Assembly (NCBI GenBank): GCA_015680905.1
Contig: CM027377.1
Coordinates: forward strand, 37,596,501 to 37,660,500
DNA length: 64,000 nt
DNA from: Coptis chinensis
Taxonomy: Eukaryota > Streptophyta > Magnoliopsida > Ranunculales > Ranunculaceae
Reading direction: 5' to 3'
Position numbers and translations under genes: made by a program. The notes beneath the pieces were generated by a model that was not told where the DNA came from, made no database searches, and was given only the letters and a program-made list of their open reading frames with translations. Within the stretch, counting starts at the first letter, position 1. Each line of letters opens with the position of its first letter. Below, one piece after another: positions 24,801 to 41,000 of this stretch.

Positions 24801-24985
24801 AGAGAGGTTTTGGAGATGATTTTGTTGTTAAGTTGATCCTGTTGTGATGTGGGTTTTAGGTTTTGACATGTGTTGTATCCCCCGTCATAGCCTGGGTTTT
24901 TAGACAATTGAATATAGTGATGTTTGAGATATTTATATTTCAAATATTCATTTTTTTTAATTGTTTAGAAATTCGGGCTGTGACA
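21838..24985 (+). mobile_element. Solo LTR, Tekay/Del-type chromovirus Gypsy family
   Basis: It begins 'tataacaccccatg' and ends 'aattcgggctgtgaca', matching the common long-LTR termini of the TGTAACACCCC...TGTNACA type. A perfect 5-base duplication tcgta flanks it (21833-21837 and 24986-24990). At 3148 bases with no internal coding region it is a solo LTR left by recombination between the two ends of a full element. A TATA-like 'agtatataaacac' lies near 21981. It holds the TTGAC minisatellite at 23381-23526. Fossil. Confidence 0.85.
23381..23526. repeat. 73-bp minisatellite rich in TTGAC
   Basis: Two full 73-base units (23381-23453, 23454-23526) are built from sub-repeats of about 24 bases ('catgatgggttgactttg', 'catgcacctttgacttt'). 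TTGAC, the WRKY W-box core, occurs many times, with further scattered copies from 23346 to 23552. The overlapping open frames on the minus strand here are repeat reading only. Confidence 0.9.
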
Positions 24986-25356
24986 TCGTACCTCGCGCTT
25001 CCACGTGTCTCAATCTGGCTGGCGGTCTACCCGACTCCTCGAATTCCCCAATGTCAATAATTACCTCTTTGCCCTTCCTTTGTTTAAACTTCCTTCTTCT
25101 CCTTCTTTTTCATTTTATTCCCCCCTTCATCTTCTCTTTTTCACTGCTCCTCCATTTTTGCTCTCTTTCTATCTGTTTCCGGCTTGCGTGTGCTCCTTCG
25201 GTCTTCCGGCGGGTCCTTCCCCTCACTGGCTCTCTACTCAAGCATAAACACTCTCTTTTTGGTTATCGTCGGTACGTTTTCTAGGCCTTGCTTATTTTTG
25301 TTCAAGCTAAATAGTAAATTCTTTCCATTCTCTGCATCTGTCTCTCTGTTTTTCCG

Positions 25357-27792
<2,436 letters not shown>

Positions 27793-28624
27793 AAATACTT
27801 TATGTCTTCCGCACCTTTTGTAATAAGTCATGTTATCCCATCTAGGCCACTGATGGCAGTACAATTGTTGTGTTTATGTTTGAATATTAATCTCTTTCAT
27901 GTGTGATGTTTGATTTTGCTTAGCATATCTATCATCTCTTCCCCTGTGGTTTGGTCTCTTTACCTTACTCCGATGTAACTCTTTGCCCCCGCTTTTTTTC
28001 TCGATGTTTGGCTACTCCACCAACTTTAAGCCAGCCTCCATGCTCCTCGACTAGTTCCTTGCATTAGTGATAGGCTCGTTCCTCTCGTTGTTTTTATGAT
28101 GGTTGAGTATATCTACAAATGACTCCAACTCCCCTCTATCTCTCTCCATGTTTGGGCCTCATGCCCCCACGTGGTGCTAGTATCCCTACTCCACGAAGGG
28201 CTCCTCCCCCCCCCCCCTTGTCTTTTCCCGCACTGGGACTTCGTGTCCCATATGCAATTTGCACCGCTCCCCCACAGAGGGCTCATCCCATTCCGCAGTT
28301 CTGCAATCTCAGTAAGTCCCTTAAGGCAACTCATCTTGCCCCGGGCTCATCTCTAGCCTCGTATCAGCGAAGGGCTCAACCCTTCCGCTATCTCTCTCCA
28401 TCCTTGCACTCCATGCCCCACATACTATTTGCGCCTTTTTCCCGCTCCGCGGGTTTCATAGTTTTTGAAAAACCATTGGGGACCCTCCGCGGTCTCGTTA
28501 GCATTTCACGTCTCGTAGTTATTTTGGACTCCTACCTCTATAAAAGATGATTTCTTCTCAAAAGTGTTGTTGCATTATATATTTATGTACAGCGCCAAAT
28601 TCAGGCAATAGATTTCCATTACAT
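27793..28624. other. Tat element spacer between antisense ORF and integrase
   Basis: C-rich sequence with 'atctctctccatg' and 'ctccgcgg' repeats and homopolymer C runs (about 28206-28217). No coding region is supported; the open frames at 28113-28550 follow the C-rich repeats. Confidence 0.5.
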
Positions 28625-31600
28625 TCAAGTGTGAAATTTTTTTAACATTCTCACATTCCACGGCTTCTCTATCAGTTTGCCTTCCTGTGTCCGCAACCTG
28701 TAGGTGCCCGCCCCTCCAATATCCACCACCGTGTAAGGTCTCTCCCAGTTTGGACCCAGCTTTCCATCTTTCTCTTTCCTGGTGCTAGGTGTCACTCGGC
28801 GGAGCACCAGGTCGCCTATGTGGAACTGCCTTGGCTTGACCCTCCTGTTGTACTGTTTTTGCAACCTCCGGTGGTACTCCTCCAGCCTTATACGGGCAAT
28901 GTCTCTTCCTTCCTCTGCTAGATTCAGATATGCTGCTAAGATTCTCCAGTTTGAACCCTCCTCCACGACCTTTGTTCGCGTTGTAGCTGCCACCATCTCC
29001 GACGGGATCACAGCCTCCACCCCATAAGCCAATGAAAATGGGGTCTCTTGTGTGGATGACCGAGGTGTGGTCCAGTAGGCCCATAATACATGACTAAGCT
29101 CGTTGGCCCACCCACCCCCCCCCCCCCCTTCTTATCCTCCAACTTCCTCTTTAGGTTATTCATGATGGTCTTGTTAGAAGACTCTGCCTGTCCATTGCCC
29201 TCGAGGTTGTAAGGGGCCGAGAACCCCTATCTTACTTTGTAGGTTTGCAAGAACCTGGCCACCTTTGCTCCCGTAAACTGAGTTCCATTGTCTGCTATGA
29301 TGGCGTACGGCAACCTAAACCTGCAGATAATATTCTCCCATAAAAACTTGATGACTTGTGCTTCCTTCACCTGCAACAGGGGTACGACTTCAATCCATTT
29401 TGTGAAATAATCCGTGGCTGCAAGCATGAACCTCCTTCTACCATTAGCCATGGGCAGCAGTCCCACTATATCTATTGCCCACATTGCAAAAGGCCACGGA
29501 CTTGAGACATTGTGAAGGGGTTCAGCAGGGCCAAATATCAACTGTGCAAATCTCTGATATTTGTCACACCTCTTAGAAAATTCCACGACATCCCTCTTCA
29601 TGTGGGGACAAAAATACCCCTGTGTTAGTAGCCGATGTACCATTGTTCTCCCCGAATGGCTCCCGCAATATCCCTCATGTAGTTCTGCCAACACCTCCTG
29701 GGATAGTCGTGGACCCAAACATTTTAGAAGTGGTCCACTGAAGTTTTTCCGATATAACTCTCCTTCCAGTAGGACATATCTCCTAGATGTCTGCTCCCAT
29801 CTCCTTCTTTCTCTTTTATCTGTGACTTCCTTTCCTGCCAAAAAGTCCTTAATAGGCTCCATCCAACCCTCATTCTCTTCCGTGACCTGGCAAATCTCCA
29901 TCTCATCCTCGGTGCTCGGTTTCTACAGCATTCCCACGTGTATTATTCTCTCCTCCGACCCGAGAATTGCAACTGCTACATATGCTAGGGCATCAGCGTG
30001 CCTGTTCTCTCCCCGGCCCAAGTGAAGGAAACAGAGTTTTGTGAATTTCTCAGCTCATTTACGCACCACATCCAAATATCTTGTCATCCTGGGGCATCGA
30101 GCGGCAAACCTTCCGTTCACTTGACACACCACTAAGTTTGAATCAGAATAGACTGTCAGCTCCTTCACTCCCAAATCCTCGGCCATTCTCAATCCGGCGA
30201 TCACCGCTTAGTACTCTGCCTCATTGTTGGACGCCGCGAACCCGAGTATCATGGTTTGCTCTATTCTGCTATTATCAGGTATAACCAACACGACTCCTAT
30301 GCCGCTATATGCATCGGTAGCCGATCCATCCGCGAATACCCTCCACCCATTCCTCTTATCCCACGGGTCTAGAAGGTCTGGCTCACTCTCCCGCTCCGGT
30401 TCCATAATCATTTCCTCTCCCCACGTGGGATCCTCTGTGGAGAACTCTGCCACCGCCTGCGCCTTCTCTGCGGTTCTTATCTGATACTGTATCTTATAAG
30501 AACTCAGCATCACTGCCCACTTCAACATTCTACCAGATTTTTCCGTTCTCAGTGCTTGCCTCAAAGGCAAATTCGTTACCACCACCACCACATGTGCTTC
30601 AAAGTAGGGTTTCAGCTTCAGGGTTGAAAATACTAATGCCAAGGCATACCTCTCGATTCTACTATATCGTGTCTCTACATCTAACAAAGTTTTGCTCTGA
30701 AAATATAACGGCTTCTCCACCTTGTCGACCACCCGAATTAGATTTGAGCTGACTGCATACTTCGTGGCCCCCAAGCAAGTACAAATACAACTTCTCCCCG
30801 GTCTCGGGCCGTGACAGCAAAAGCATTTTGCCCAAATATTTTTTCAATTCCTAGAATGCCTCCTCACACTCCGCGGTCCATACAAAATCCGGTGTGCTCC
30901 TCAACAGTCGGTACAGCGGTCTACACTTATCAGACGACTTGGAAATGAATCTATTCAGAGCTGTGACCCTTCCTGCTAACCGCTGTACTTCCTTCACATT
31001 CTGCGGAGATGGCATCTCTACCAGGGACCTTATCTGCTCGGGGTTAGCCTCGATTCCCCTATGAGTAACGATGTACCCCAAAACTTTCCCTCAGTAGTCA
31101 CCCGAAAAGTACACTTCTCGGGTTCGGGTTTCAAGTTGTATTTACGTAGTATCCCGGGGTTTCTCGCAACCCTACATATGTTCCTCTTCTGACATACTTT
31201 TTTCCACCATGTCGTCTATATAAATCTCAATTCCCTTCCGAATCTTGCTTTCGAACATTTTCTCACCCAACCGCTAGAAGGTTGCCCCTGCATTTTTCAA
31301 ACCAAACGGCATCCTCGTATAGCAGTAAGTACCGCCCTCCACCACAAACGAGGTCTTCTCCTGATCGGGCCCATACATCGCGACCTGATTATACCCCATC
31401 GACGTGTCCATGAAGGAAAAAATCTTGAACCCGGCGTCCTGTCCACCAACTCATCTACTCGCGGCATGGGATAGCTGTCCTTTGGACACTCTTGATTTAC
31501 ATCAGTAAAGTCTACACACATATGCACTTTCCCATTCTTTTTTGGTACCACGACTATATTAGATAACTAGTCTGTGAACTCTACATCTCGGATTATTCAC

Positions 31601-33997
31601 GCCCCTTTCAATCTTACGACCTCTTCTCGGATCCCTTCAACATATTTTGGCCTAATATTGCGCATCTTTTGCCTCATGGGTTTGGCGTTATCTTTCATAT
31701 GCAAGTGATGACATGCGAACTCGGGGTCCAACCCAGTAACATCCTCTATTGTCCAAGCGAAGACATCTCTATTATCTGACAAGAACTGTATCAGCTTACC
31801 CCTCCACTCCTCAGGCAAACTAGATCCTATCGATGTGAACTTCTCCTCTTCCCCTATCCCAATATTCACCACCTCTATCTCGTCGAGTGTCTTTGGATCC
31901 GCCGCTGTCTCACCCTCCCCCTCCCCCGAGGTGCACTATAATCGCTATGCCAGCTTCTTCCTAGGATTGGAAGCCTCTCCTTCTGATCCGTCGATCAACC
32001 GCTTCACGGTTCCCCGATGATTGTTTTTTGCCGTAACCTGATCACCGTAGACCTCATACATGCCAGTAGGGGTGGGGAATCGTATTACCTAATAATACGT
32101 TGATGGGACCGCCTTCATCTCGTGAATCCATCGCCTTCCCAAGAAAGCATTGTATTGCGAAGCCAAATCCACCACCATGAAACGGGCAAAAGCTGTCACC
32201 GGTCCAGTTGTCACGGGCAGTAAGAGTTCCCCCATGGGCTCTATCATACTTCCGTTAAATCCATACAAATTAGTTTCGCGAAGGACGCAGCTGCTTAGGA
32301 TCAACTCCCACTTCCTCCAAGGCACCTCTGAACAACAGATCTACCGCACTCCCACAATCAATCAACACCCTTTTCACCATGTAATTCCCCATTTCCACTG
32401 TAATGACCAATGCGTCTTCATGTGGTAAGTCCACTGCTCGTAGGTCCGCGTTGCTAAACACGATTCTATCCTTTTTTGCCGCTGCCACCGCTTGCTGCCG
32501 AGGCTTATCCGTTCTCTCATTAATCTATTGGATGCTTGCGGTCCGCCGTATCTTGTCTCTATGAGCGTTATGACTCATAACCTCCCCGCTGTAAATCACG
32601 TTGATGGTTCCCAGTATCCTTCTTCCCTGTGGCGGCATGCGCTCATCATTCCGACCGTCTCTCACAAATTCTCCCATCCTCCCTTTTTCCACCATTCTCT
32701 GAACCAACCATTTTAGAGCATAACAGTCATTCGTTTCATGATTCTTTATCTGATGATATGCACAAAAAGGCTTCTCCGGTATCTCCATTGGCGTGGTTCG
32801 CGGTCCCTCATACCCCGGCAGACTCTTTATTAAGGGTAAGATCTCATTGAGCGGTTTGTTCAGTGGAGTCTGTTCCATCTCGCGGTATGGCTTCCTCTCC
32901 CTGTACTCTCTTCGAATTCCTTCTTGGCTTCCCTCTGCTCGCGCTCTATACCCGCGGTATCTCCCACTTTCTTTTTCCGACGTCCCCACTTTCTGGCTTT
33001 CTCGATCCTTCTCCAAAGACAACACGACCTTCCCTACCCTCTTGGAATCCTTCTGCATAGAATCTTCATATCTTATATACTTTTTCACTCGTGGATACAG
33101 TTCATGTAGTGTCGCGATTTCATTCTTGGCCACAGATTGGTGCACTCCTGTCCCCAGGCGCAAGCCTCTCTCAAAGGCTATCACCGCTGTCCTCTCATCC
33201 AGATTTTCAACTTTCAGTGTCTCTGCCTTGAACCAACATAGAAACTCCCTAACTGATTCCGTGGATCTTTGTCACACATTGAATAGAGTCGCGATGTCCA
33301 CCACCCGCTTTTTCTGATGTATGAAGTGATCTATGAACGCCTGCTCCAACTCATGGAAATTCTTGATGCTCCCCGCTGGCAGTCTGTAATACCAATCTGA
33401 TGCCCCTCCTTTAAGACTAGCCGGGAACATCATACATCGTAAACCGTCATACCGAGCCTCCTGCCAGAGTGGCATCTATTGCCGAAAATGATGAATGTGG
33501 TCCGCTGGATCCCCTTTGCCGTCATACCTCTCGAACCTCGGCTGGGCAAACCGCTTTGGAACCTCTAAAGCCCATATATCATTTGCTAGTGGGTTGCGAT
33601 TCAACCTAGCCACCACCTGACTGGCCGCTCCCCCGTGCTCCTTCGTCTGTCACCGGTTTGCCTTCCTATCATTGTCTATCATTTCTTGGACTTGCTCCAT
33701 TATCAACCCCGCTACCGGGTTTTCTACTAGATTCGGTCCGGGATCCTCCTCATCTTCAGATCCCTCATTTTCGGACCCCTCGCTTAGCTCTTCTCCAACC
33801 TCCTCCTCCGTCTTCTCTCTATCTCTTCGCAGCTCATCGTTCTCCTCTCTCAGCCTCTCAATCTCCTCTCGCATCAGGCGTGTTTCTTCTGCTGCTCGCC
33901 CTTCTTCTAGTTCTTCTCCCTCCTCAATCACCGCTTCCAGCGTCGGCTCATGAACCCTAACCTTCTTTGGCCTACCCACTTCTCTCTTCGGTGCCAT
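28625..33997 (-). pseudogene. Gypsy (Tat) gag-pol remnant
   Basis: In order on the minus strand: a gag start rich in acidic coiled-coil sequence (33997 down), the retrotransposon gag domain (about 33475-33270), a protease region (about 32440-32250), reverse transcriptase (about 31870-30850), RNase H followed by an archaeal-type second RNase H (about 30770-30200), and integrase with its zinc-binding and core parts (29900-29220) and C-terminal part (29032-28625). This order is Gypsy. Broken fossil with roughly ten breaks. Confidence 0.88.
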
Positions 33998-34038
33998 TTC
34001 TAAGTTGTTTTTCTCTCGTCACCACAGACAGCGCCAAA

Positions 34039-34347
34039 TGTATTGACCCTAAATCTCTCTCTCACACAATCTCTCTCTTTTCTCTCTCTCACTATTCTCT
34101 CCCCTTTTTTTACCCTAGCGGCCTCCTCTTTCTCATCCCACTTCTTCTTTTTATATACCTCTCCTCCCCTTCTAGGTCGTCCATCTATCGCATCATCGCA
34201 TGGCTCTCCTTCATACAGTACGTATGCCACGTCAGCAGTCTAGGGTTCCGCAGTACTGATCTTGTACTTCCCCTCTTTTCCATCTTATGTTGCGTCCTAT
34301 CCGCTGCACTGCTGACCCAGTCCAAATTCTAACACTATGCCACTACA
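34039..34347 (-). repeat. Gypsy (Tat) 5' LTR
   Basis: 309 bases; read on the minus strand it begins TGTAGTGG and ends CAATACA. It is pyrimidine-rich on the plus strand and nearly identical to 21380-21687. Confidence 0.9.
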
Positions 34348-34352
34348 AAAAC

Positions 34353-37216
34353 TGAGCAGAGGTTCCATTGTAGCAGCCAAAGGGAAGAAAATTTGTTCTC
34401 TTTACAAGACACAAGCTAGTTTGTGTAAAGCAGAAGTAAATGCGGCAGAAGAAGAAGCTTCCTCCGAACTATAATACAAGAGACTGTGTCATATGAGTGA
34501 AAAAGGCATGAAAGTTCTTGCCAAGCAAAAGGACTTGCCAGACATCAAAGGTACGCATTTAAATAGATGCACTCACTGTTTGGTAGGAAAGCAACACAGG
34601 GTGTATTTCTAAAGATTCCCGTCTCACAGAAAGGACAATGTCCTTGAGCTAGTTCACACTGACTTATATGGTCCTATGAAAGTAAAGTCCCACGGGGGAA
34701 CTTTGTACTTCTTGACTTTCATTGATGATGCATCAAGAAAGATATGGGCATATAGTCTGAAGACCAAGGATGAAGTACTTGGCGTGTTCAAGATTTTCTA
34801 TAGCATGGTGGAAAGAGAGACAGGAAAACCTTTGAAGTGTATTCGCTCAGATAATGGAGGTGAGTACATAGGGCCGTTTGAAAAGTATTGCAAAAGTCAT
34901 GGGATTCGTCATGAGCAGACCGTTCCCAAGACACCGCAACAAAATGGTATAGCCGAGAGAATGAATCATACCATTGTAGAGGATGAGATGCATGTTGTCT
35001 CACTCTAAGTTACTGAGAAATTACTGGATAGAAGCAATGCACACAACCGTACATGTGATCAACCAATCGCCGTCAAAGCCTCTAAATAGTGGTTATCCAG
35101 AGAGAGTATGATCAGGCAGAGATGTTGATTATGGATATTTGAGGGTATTTGGGTGTAGAGCATTTGTTCATATTTTCAATGATGAGAGATCCAAGCTTGA
35201 TGACAAAGCTAAGCAGTGTTTTTTTCTGGGTTATGGGGATGAGAAGTTTGGCTACAAACTCTATGATCCGATTAACAAGAAGGTAATCCAAAGTTGAGAT
35301 GTTGTGTTCTTGGAAGACCAAACCATAGCAGATTTTGAGGATGGTGAGAAGCTAGAAGCTTTCACTAATGATCTTGTTGATTCAGAACCAGAAGTTTCTA
35401 CTGTGGAACATGCAGAAGGCATTGAAAATGTAGAGAACCATGGGTTTGAAGCTCATGATAATAATCCTATTGCTCATGATGGGATAGAACCTATTGATAT
35501 AGAAGATGTAGATGAAGCGCATGAACCACCACTTGAGCAAGCAGAAGTGCATCCTCTTGAGGCACAAGAAAATGGCACAAGGAGGTCCGACAGAGAGAGA
35601 CAAGCTTCAACCAGGTATCTCCCACATACGTATGTTTTACTATCTGATGGTGGAGAACCTATGTACTATCAAGAAGCTCTTGAAGGTACAGACAAAGAGA
35701 AGTGGTTGAAGGCTATGCATGATGAGATGGATTCTTTACATAAGAATCACACTTATGAGTTAGTTGAGAAACCGAAAAGAAGAAAAAATTTCAAGAATAA
35801 GTAGATCTACAAAGTCAAGCATGAGGAGAATAATCTACACCCAAGGCACAAGGTAAGCTCGCCCTATTGTGAAGGGTTTCGGTCAAAGGAAAGTTTTTGA
35901 CTTTGATGAAATTTTCTCTTTTGTAGTGAAGATGACTTCTATCAGGGTAGTATTGGATCTAATGGCAAGTATGAACCTAGAGGTTGATCAAGACAGTTTT
36001 TCTTCATGGAGACCATAAAGAAGATGTCTACATGGACCAGCTAGAGGGGTTTTAGGTCAAAGGCAAGGAGCACCTAGTATGCAAGCTGATAAAGAGCTTG
36101 TATGGGTTAAAGCAAACACCGAGACAGTGGTACATAAAGTTTAATTCCTTTATGGCGAAGCAAGGATACAAGAAGTCTGCTTCCGATCATTGTGTGTTTG
36201 TTCAAAAATTTCCAGACGGGGATTTCATAGTGCTCTTGTTGTATGTGAATGATATGTTGATAGTTGGCACAAACATCAACAAGATATCCAAGCTGAAGAA
36301 AGACTTGAGTAAATCCTTTGAGATGAAGGATTTGGGTCAAGCAAAGTAGATACTTGGGATGTGGATCACTCGTGACAGAAAGAGTGGGAAGTTGTGGCTT
36401 TCTCAATAAAGCTACATTAAGAAGGTGTTGAAGAGATTCAACATGGATCAAGCAAAGCCAGTCAGTTGTCCGCTTGGTGGCCAGGTCCGCATGACCAAAG
36501 AGATGTGTCCAAAGGGTAAGCATGAGTAGAGTCAGATGGAAAAAATTCCTTATGCATCCACAGTGGACAGCTTGATGTATGCAATGGTGTGTACAAGATC
36601 GGATATTGCTTTCGCCGTTGGTGTTGTAAGCCGATTTCTGTCAAATCTGGGTAAGGAGCATTGGGAAGGTGTTAAGTGGATATTGAGATAGCTCAATGGT
36701 ACTTCCAAAGCGTGTTTGTGTTTTGGTGGAAGTAAACCCTTACTTGAAGGCTACACTGATGCAGACATGACAGGTGATGTTGACTCGATGAAGTCCACTT
36801 TCGATTATCTGTTTACTTTTGCAGGGGGAGCAGTTTCTTGGCAATCTAAGTTGCAAAAGTGTGTTGCCCTCCCACTACGTAAGTTATATTGCATTGCAGC
36901 CCATTGAATGTTGCAAAGAGATGCTATGGATGAAGAGATTCTTCGATGAACTAGGGCTAAAGCAGAAACAATTTGTAGTTCTATGTGACAGTTAGAGCGT
37001 CATCCATTTGAGTAAGAATCTGAGTTTTCATTCTAGATCCAAGAACATACATGTGTGTTATCATTGGATTAAAGAAGTACTCAAAAAGAAGCATTTGTGC
37101 ATCGAGAAGATCCATACCGACAAGAACGGGTCAGATATGATGACCAAAGTCTTACCGAAAGCTAAGTTTGATGTTTGTTGTGCTACCAGCGGAATGGTAG
37201 CAGACTCCTCCTATTG
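34353..37216 (+). pseudogene. Copia integrase, reverse transcriptase and RNase H remnant
   Basis: After the Gypsy element the Copia resumes in the pre-integrase region, followed by the integrase core (34650-35020), a linker rich in acidic residues, the reverse transcriptase with its YVND catalytic box (about 36240), and RNase H (about 36740-37190). The order integrase before reverse transcriptase defines Copia. Broken fossil with several breaks. Confidence 0.88.
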
Positions 37217-37267
37217 ATTTGGAAATTGTATGGAGGTATCCCCCCTCACTGTTCGGGAGGGAAAGAT

Positions 37268-37918
37268 TGTTAGAGTTATCCCTCACATGAGGATGAGAAA
37301 GAAGTTCTGTTTGCGTGAAGAGGTCTGAGCGCACATGCTCAAATTGGTCTAAACCCAAGGCGCGCCCGCACCCTTGGTACTGGAAAACAAAATAGGCACT
37401 TGAGGGCGCGCGTGCTCGACATTGGCCTTGCTGAGAGTACACCCGCGCCCATGTCTAATTTTGCGGTTTCTATTTTGCTACAGTAACCACGAGATTGTGG
37501 TTTACTATCTAAACAGAAATAAGGTTTTGGAAAACCTAAGCAACACAAAATTGAAACCCAATTTTGAGAGCAATCAAGATTGAGAGAAACCTTTGTAGAG
37601 AGAAAAACGTGTAAAGATAGAGGAGTGATCTAGTAAGGTGGAAAGACTTGAGAGGAGTGATTGTAATCTTTCTTCCCACGTTATAAAAGGATTAGCTCTT
37701 GTGGAAGTAAGTATCATTGGCCGAACCACGGTACATCTTTGTGTTGTGGTATACTTTATATTTTGTTTGCATTATTATTTGTTGTCAATAGTTGCTTAGA
37801 GAGTTGGGCATGCTAAGTTGGTTGTAGTAGATATTTAGAATTTGTTTGGAGTAGAAGTGTGTTCATATTACAAGTTATATGTGTAGTGGGGATCAATTGA
37901 AATCGTTATTCCCAAACA
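37268..37918 (+). repeat. Copia 3' LTR
   Basis: 651 bases, matching the left LTR at 19154-19800, preceded by a purine-rich 'gggagggaaaga' and followed by the aaaga duplication. Confidence 0.93.
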
Positions 37919-38025
37919 AAAGATTCAAAAAAAATAAAGATTTAACTGCAGCAATTGAATGGTGTTCACCATTCAAGACACACAGAAGTTGTTTTAAAAA
38001 CACGTATAGCTAACTTATGCACTTA

Positions 38026-41000
38026 GAGCAAGTCCAATGGAGGGCTGCTATAATGGGCTGTTAAAAGGTGCTACATAAGCTTTTTAGTAAGCCCAGCTAT
38101 ATTTAGCAGCCCAAAATCAAAAAACTGTTCTAATCACACTTTTTAGCAGTTGTTAATCTGCTTTCTGTCTATTAAATTGCAACAGACGGCAGAAACGTGA
38201 ATAGTTACTAAAAACGTGAATTTCTTTCTCTTCTCCATTTCTCTCTTCTCTCTCATCTCTTCCCTCTCAATCTCGCGGCATCCTCTCTCTCACCTCAATT
38301 TCTATTAGATTATTTTGATATACATTCACTAAGTATGAATTATTACAACTTTGAAATTCGATTTTATTGAGTTTATTTTGATTGATTGTGAGTTATTTTG
38401 ATTAGTTTAATGTTGAATTAGAATGTTGAATTGTTTGTTGAATTAGAATGTTGGAATTGATGTTTTAGAATGTTAGTTTGAAATTGTGTGTTTTGTTTAA
38501 ATTGAAGTTATAAAGAGGATATTATTGATTGAATTGCAAGTACCACGCAAAATGAGTAACAAGAGTAAATGATTTTTCGGTCGAAGATCAGTTAGTAAAT
38601 TGACACAAGAGTCGACGTCAGCGCTAAACGTCGATGAAGTCTATAATTTGCAAAACTCTCCAGTAATTGAATTTTCGGACCCAGTCGATCCACTAACACA
38701 TACAACATTGGTTAGAAACCCGGAAACTCACATCTCCCATCGTGTAAATATGGTAAGCATTTGATCATTAAATTTGATTTCTTTAACATCATAATTGTAT
38801 TTTCTTTAATTTTAATGAATAAATTTTTAGGGAGGGGGGGGAGATGAAATTGCAGTGTTGTTGGGCATCTGGCCATCTGTGGACAATTGGTGGAAGATAA
38901 TAGTTGCCAAAGGAGATTGTTTTGAAGGCATAAGAAATGAAATTTTACAATCTCTGTTTGGGTCATTGTTTCGATGTGGTTATCAAAACGCCGATCATGG
39001 TTTGATATACGCTTTGATTGAGCGGTGGTGGAACACAACTCACACTTTCCACTTTCCACAAAGCGAGATAGGCATCACTCCAATGGATGTTACTATGCTC
39101 ACGGGAATGAGCGTACGAAGGGGAAAGGCTGTTATGTTTGGAGAAGGTCAGTTCGCAACTTTTGATTATGCATAGCAAAAATGGTCGAATATAAGGTCGG
39201 AGCATTGGGCTAAAGGGGGTATTAAACCCTCATTTTTTGTGAATGAGTTCATAGAAAAGACGAAAGAGAATGACGAAGGTTGGTGCCTAACGAGTACAGA
39301 TCGGGAGAGATATTTGAGAGCATTCTATTTTTACTTAATCACGCAATGTTTCTTCCTCACGGGTGATAGTTCACTGAGATTAGGTTGGATAGAGTGTTTG
39401 GTTTGGTTAAATTACATGCATCAGTATGATTGGGGTGGTGCTATGTTTGGAGCTTTGATTTACGCGTTAGATCAAGCGTGCTGAGTCACAGCTAATGTTG
39501 CGGATGGTCAATGTGGTGGCTTTACCCCTCTTTTACAAGTAAGTTTTAAATTTTTAGTATTATAACTTTATGATAATATTATAATTTTTAAATTACGTAC
39601 AAGTTTGATTTTGATATTTGTTTTTATGATAGTATTGGTGGCATGAGTAACCTACCATGGATCCTCTTCTGAGACCGGACATGGACCGTGATATCGTCTC
39701 ACAGATTAGAGCGTGGATCAATGACTTTAAAGATCGCCGAACTGGTCAAGGACGCCTCAACATTCACTTACATCGTAACCAACTTGAGACTAGGTCGGCA
39801 TTGGCAATACAGTGGACACCATGGTTTCATACTCGATATATGGAATTAAATGTTGATGATGTGGAGGGAGATACCATGGATGATGTTTGGTTACGTGAGG
39901 CGATTCACCGTGTACGTCGTTTGTATAATCTTACAATGCGCCGTATCGTCTTTGAGTTTGGAGATATCATCGTGTGGTACCTGGGCAATAGGTGTTGTCA
40001 CCAAATCGTTGGGACACCTTTCATCCCACACCCTCCTCCAGAGAATATGTGCCCATTGGAAAAAGCCAGTTAATGGAGGTCCTATCTTAGAATGCATGAA
40101 GACTTGTGGCCACAAGCTTCTCTATATTTTGATGTGAATGGTGACTACGATAGTTACTGGGATCGCGTCTCAAAGGGTCCTATATTGCCCGCTAACATGT
40201 AAAAAGCTGCTAACATGGACTTTGGAGGATATAAGGCTATTAGAAGTGATTTTCGTATCTCACACCCTGCTGAGCCTTACTCTTCATCTCAAGGTCCTTA
40301 CGAGTCTTTTGTTCCAGCTCCTTCCGATCCGGATAACCCATGGAGCTATGGCATAGTTACATCTCAGGGAATGCATGCATGTCGCCATACCTATACCTCA
40401 TGTTGATCAAAGTTATCTTTCGAACCTTGTCCCGGATTTTGACACTCTAGATGAGGTTAGTATTTGGTTTATATTTTGAAACTTGAATTATATTTGGTTT
40501 ATAGTGATGATTTTTCTTAAAGTTATTGATTTTTTCGTAAGCTACACTTAGAGCACGATATGCCGAGTCGTAGCTAATGATGCATGGGATGTGTGATTCG
40601 TTTATGACTACAATCGATGAATACTATCATTATTTGGTGGCCGAGCGAGAAAAGAAGAAAGACACATGATAGAGTCGTGGAGTTAGAAGTGCAGGTGCTA
40701 AAACTGACATTGCGAGAATCACAGCGAGCAAGTAAATCAAAAAAGAGGCAAGTTGGCAAGGGTTCGAGCGGAAATTAGTTTAGAATTTGTTTTTATGTGT
40801 GTTTTGATTTACTTCTATGGATTTTGTTTAGTTGAATGAATTGAATCATATTTGTTTAATGAATGAATTTTGTTTAGTTGAATCATATGTGTGGATTGTT
40901 GTCTCTATTGTATGAACGAAATGGATTAGAATGGAATGAAGTGGAGTGAGTTTGTATATGAAAAGAAGAATGAGATTTGTCAGTTTTTGCGTCTGACAGG

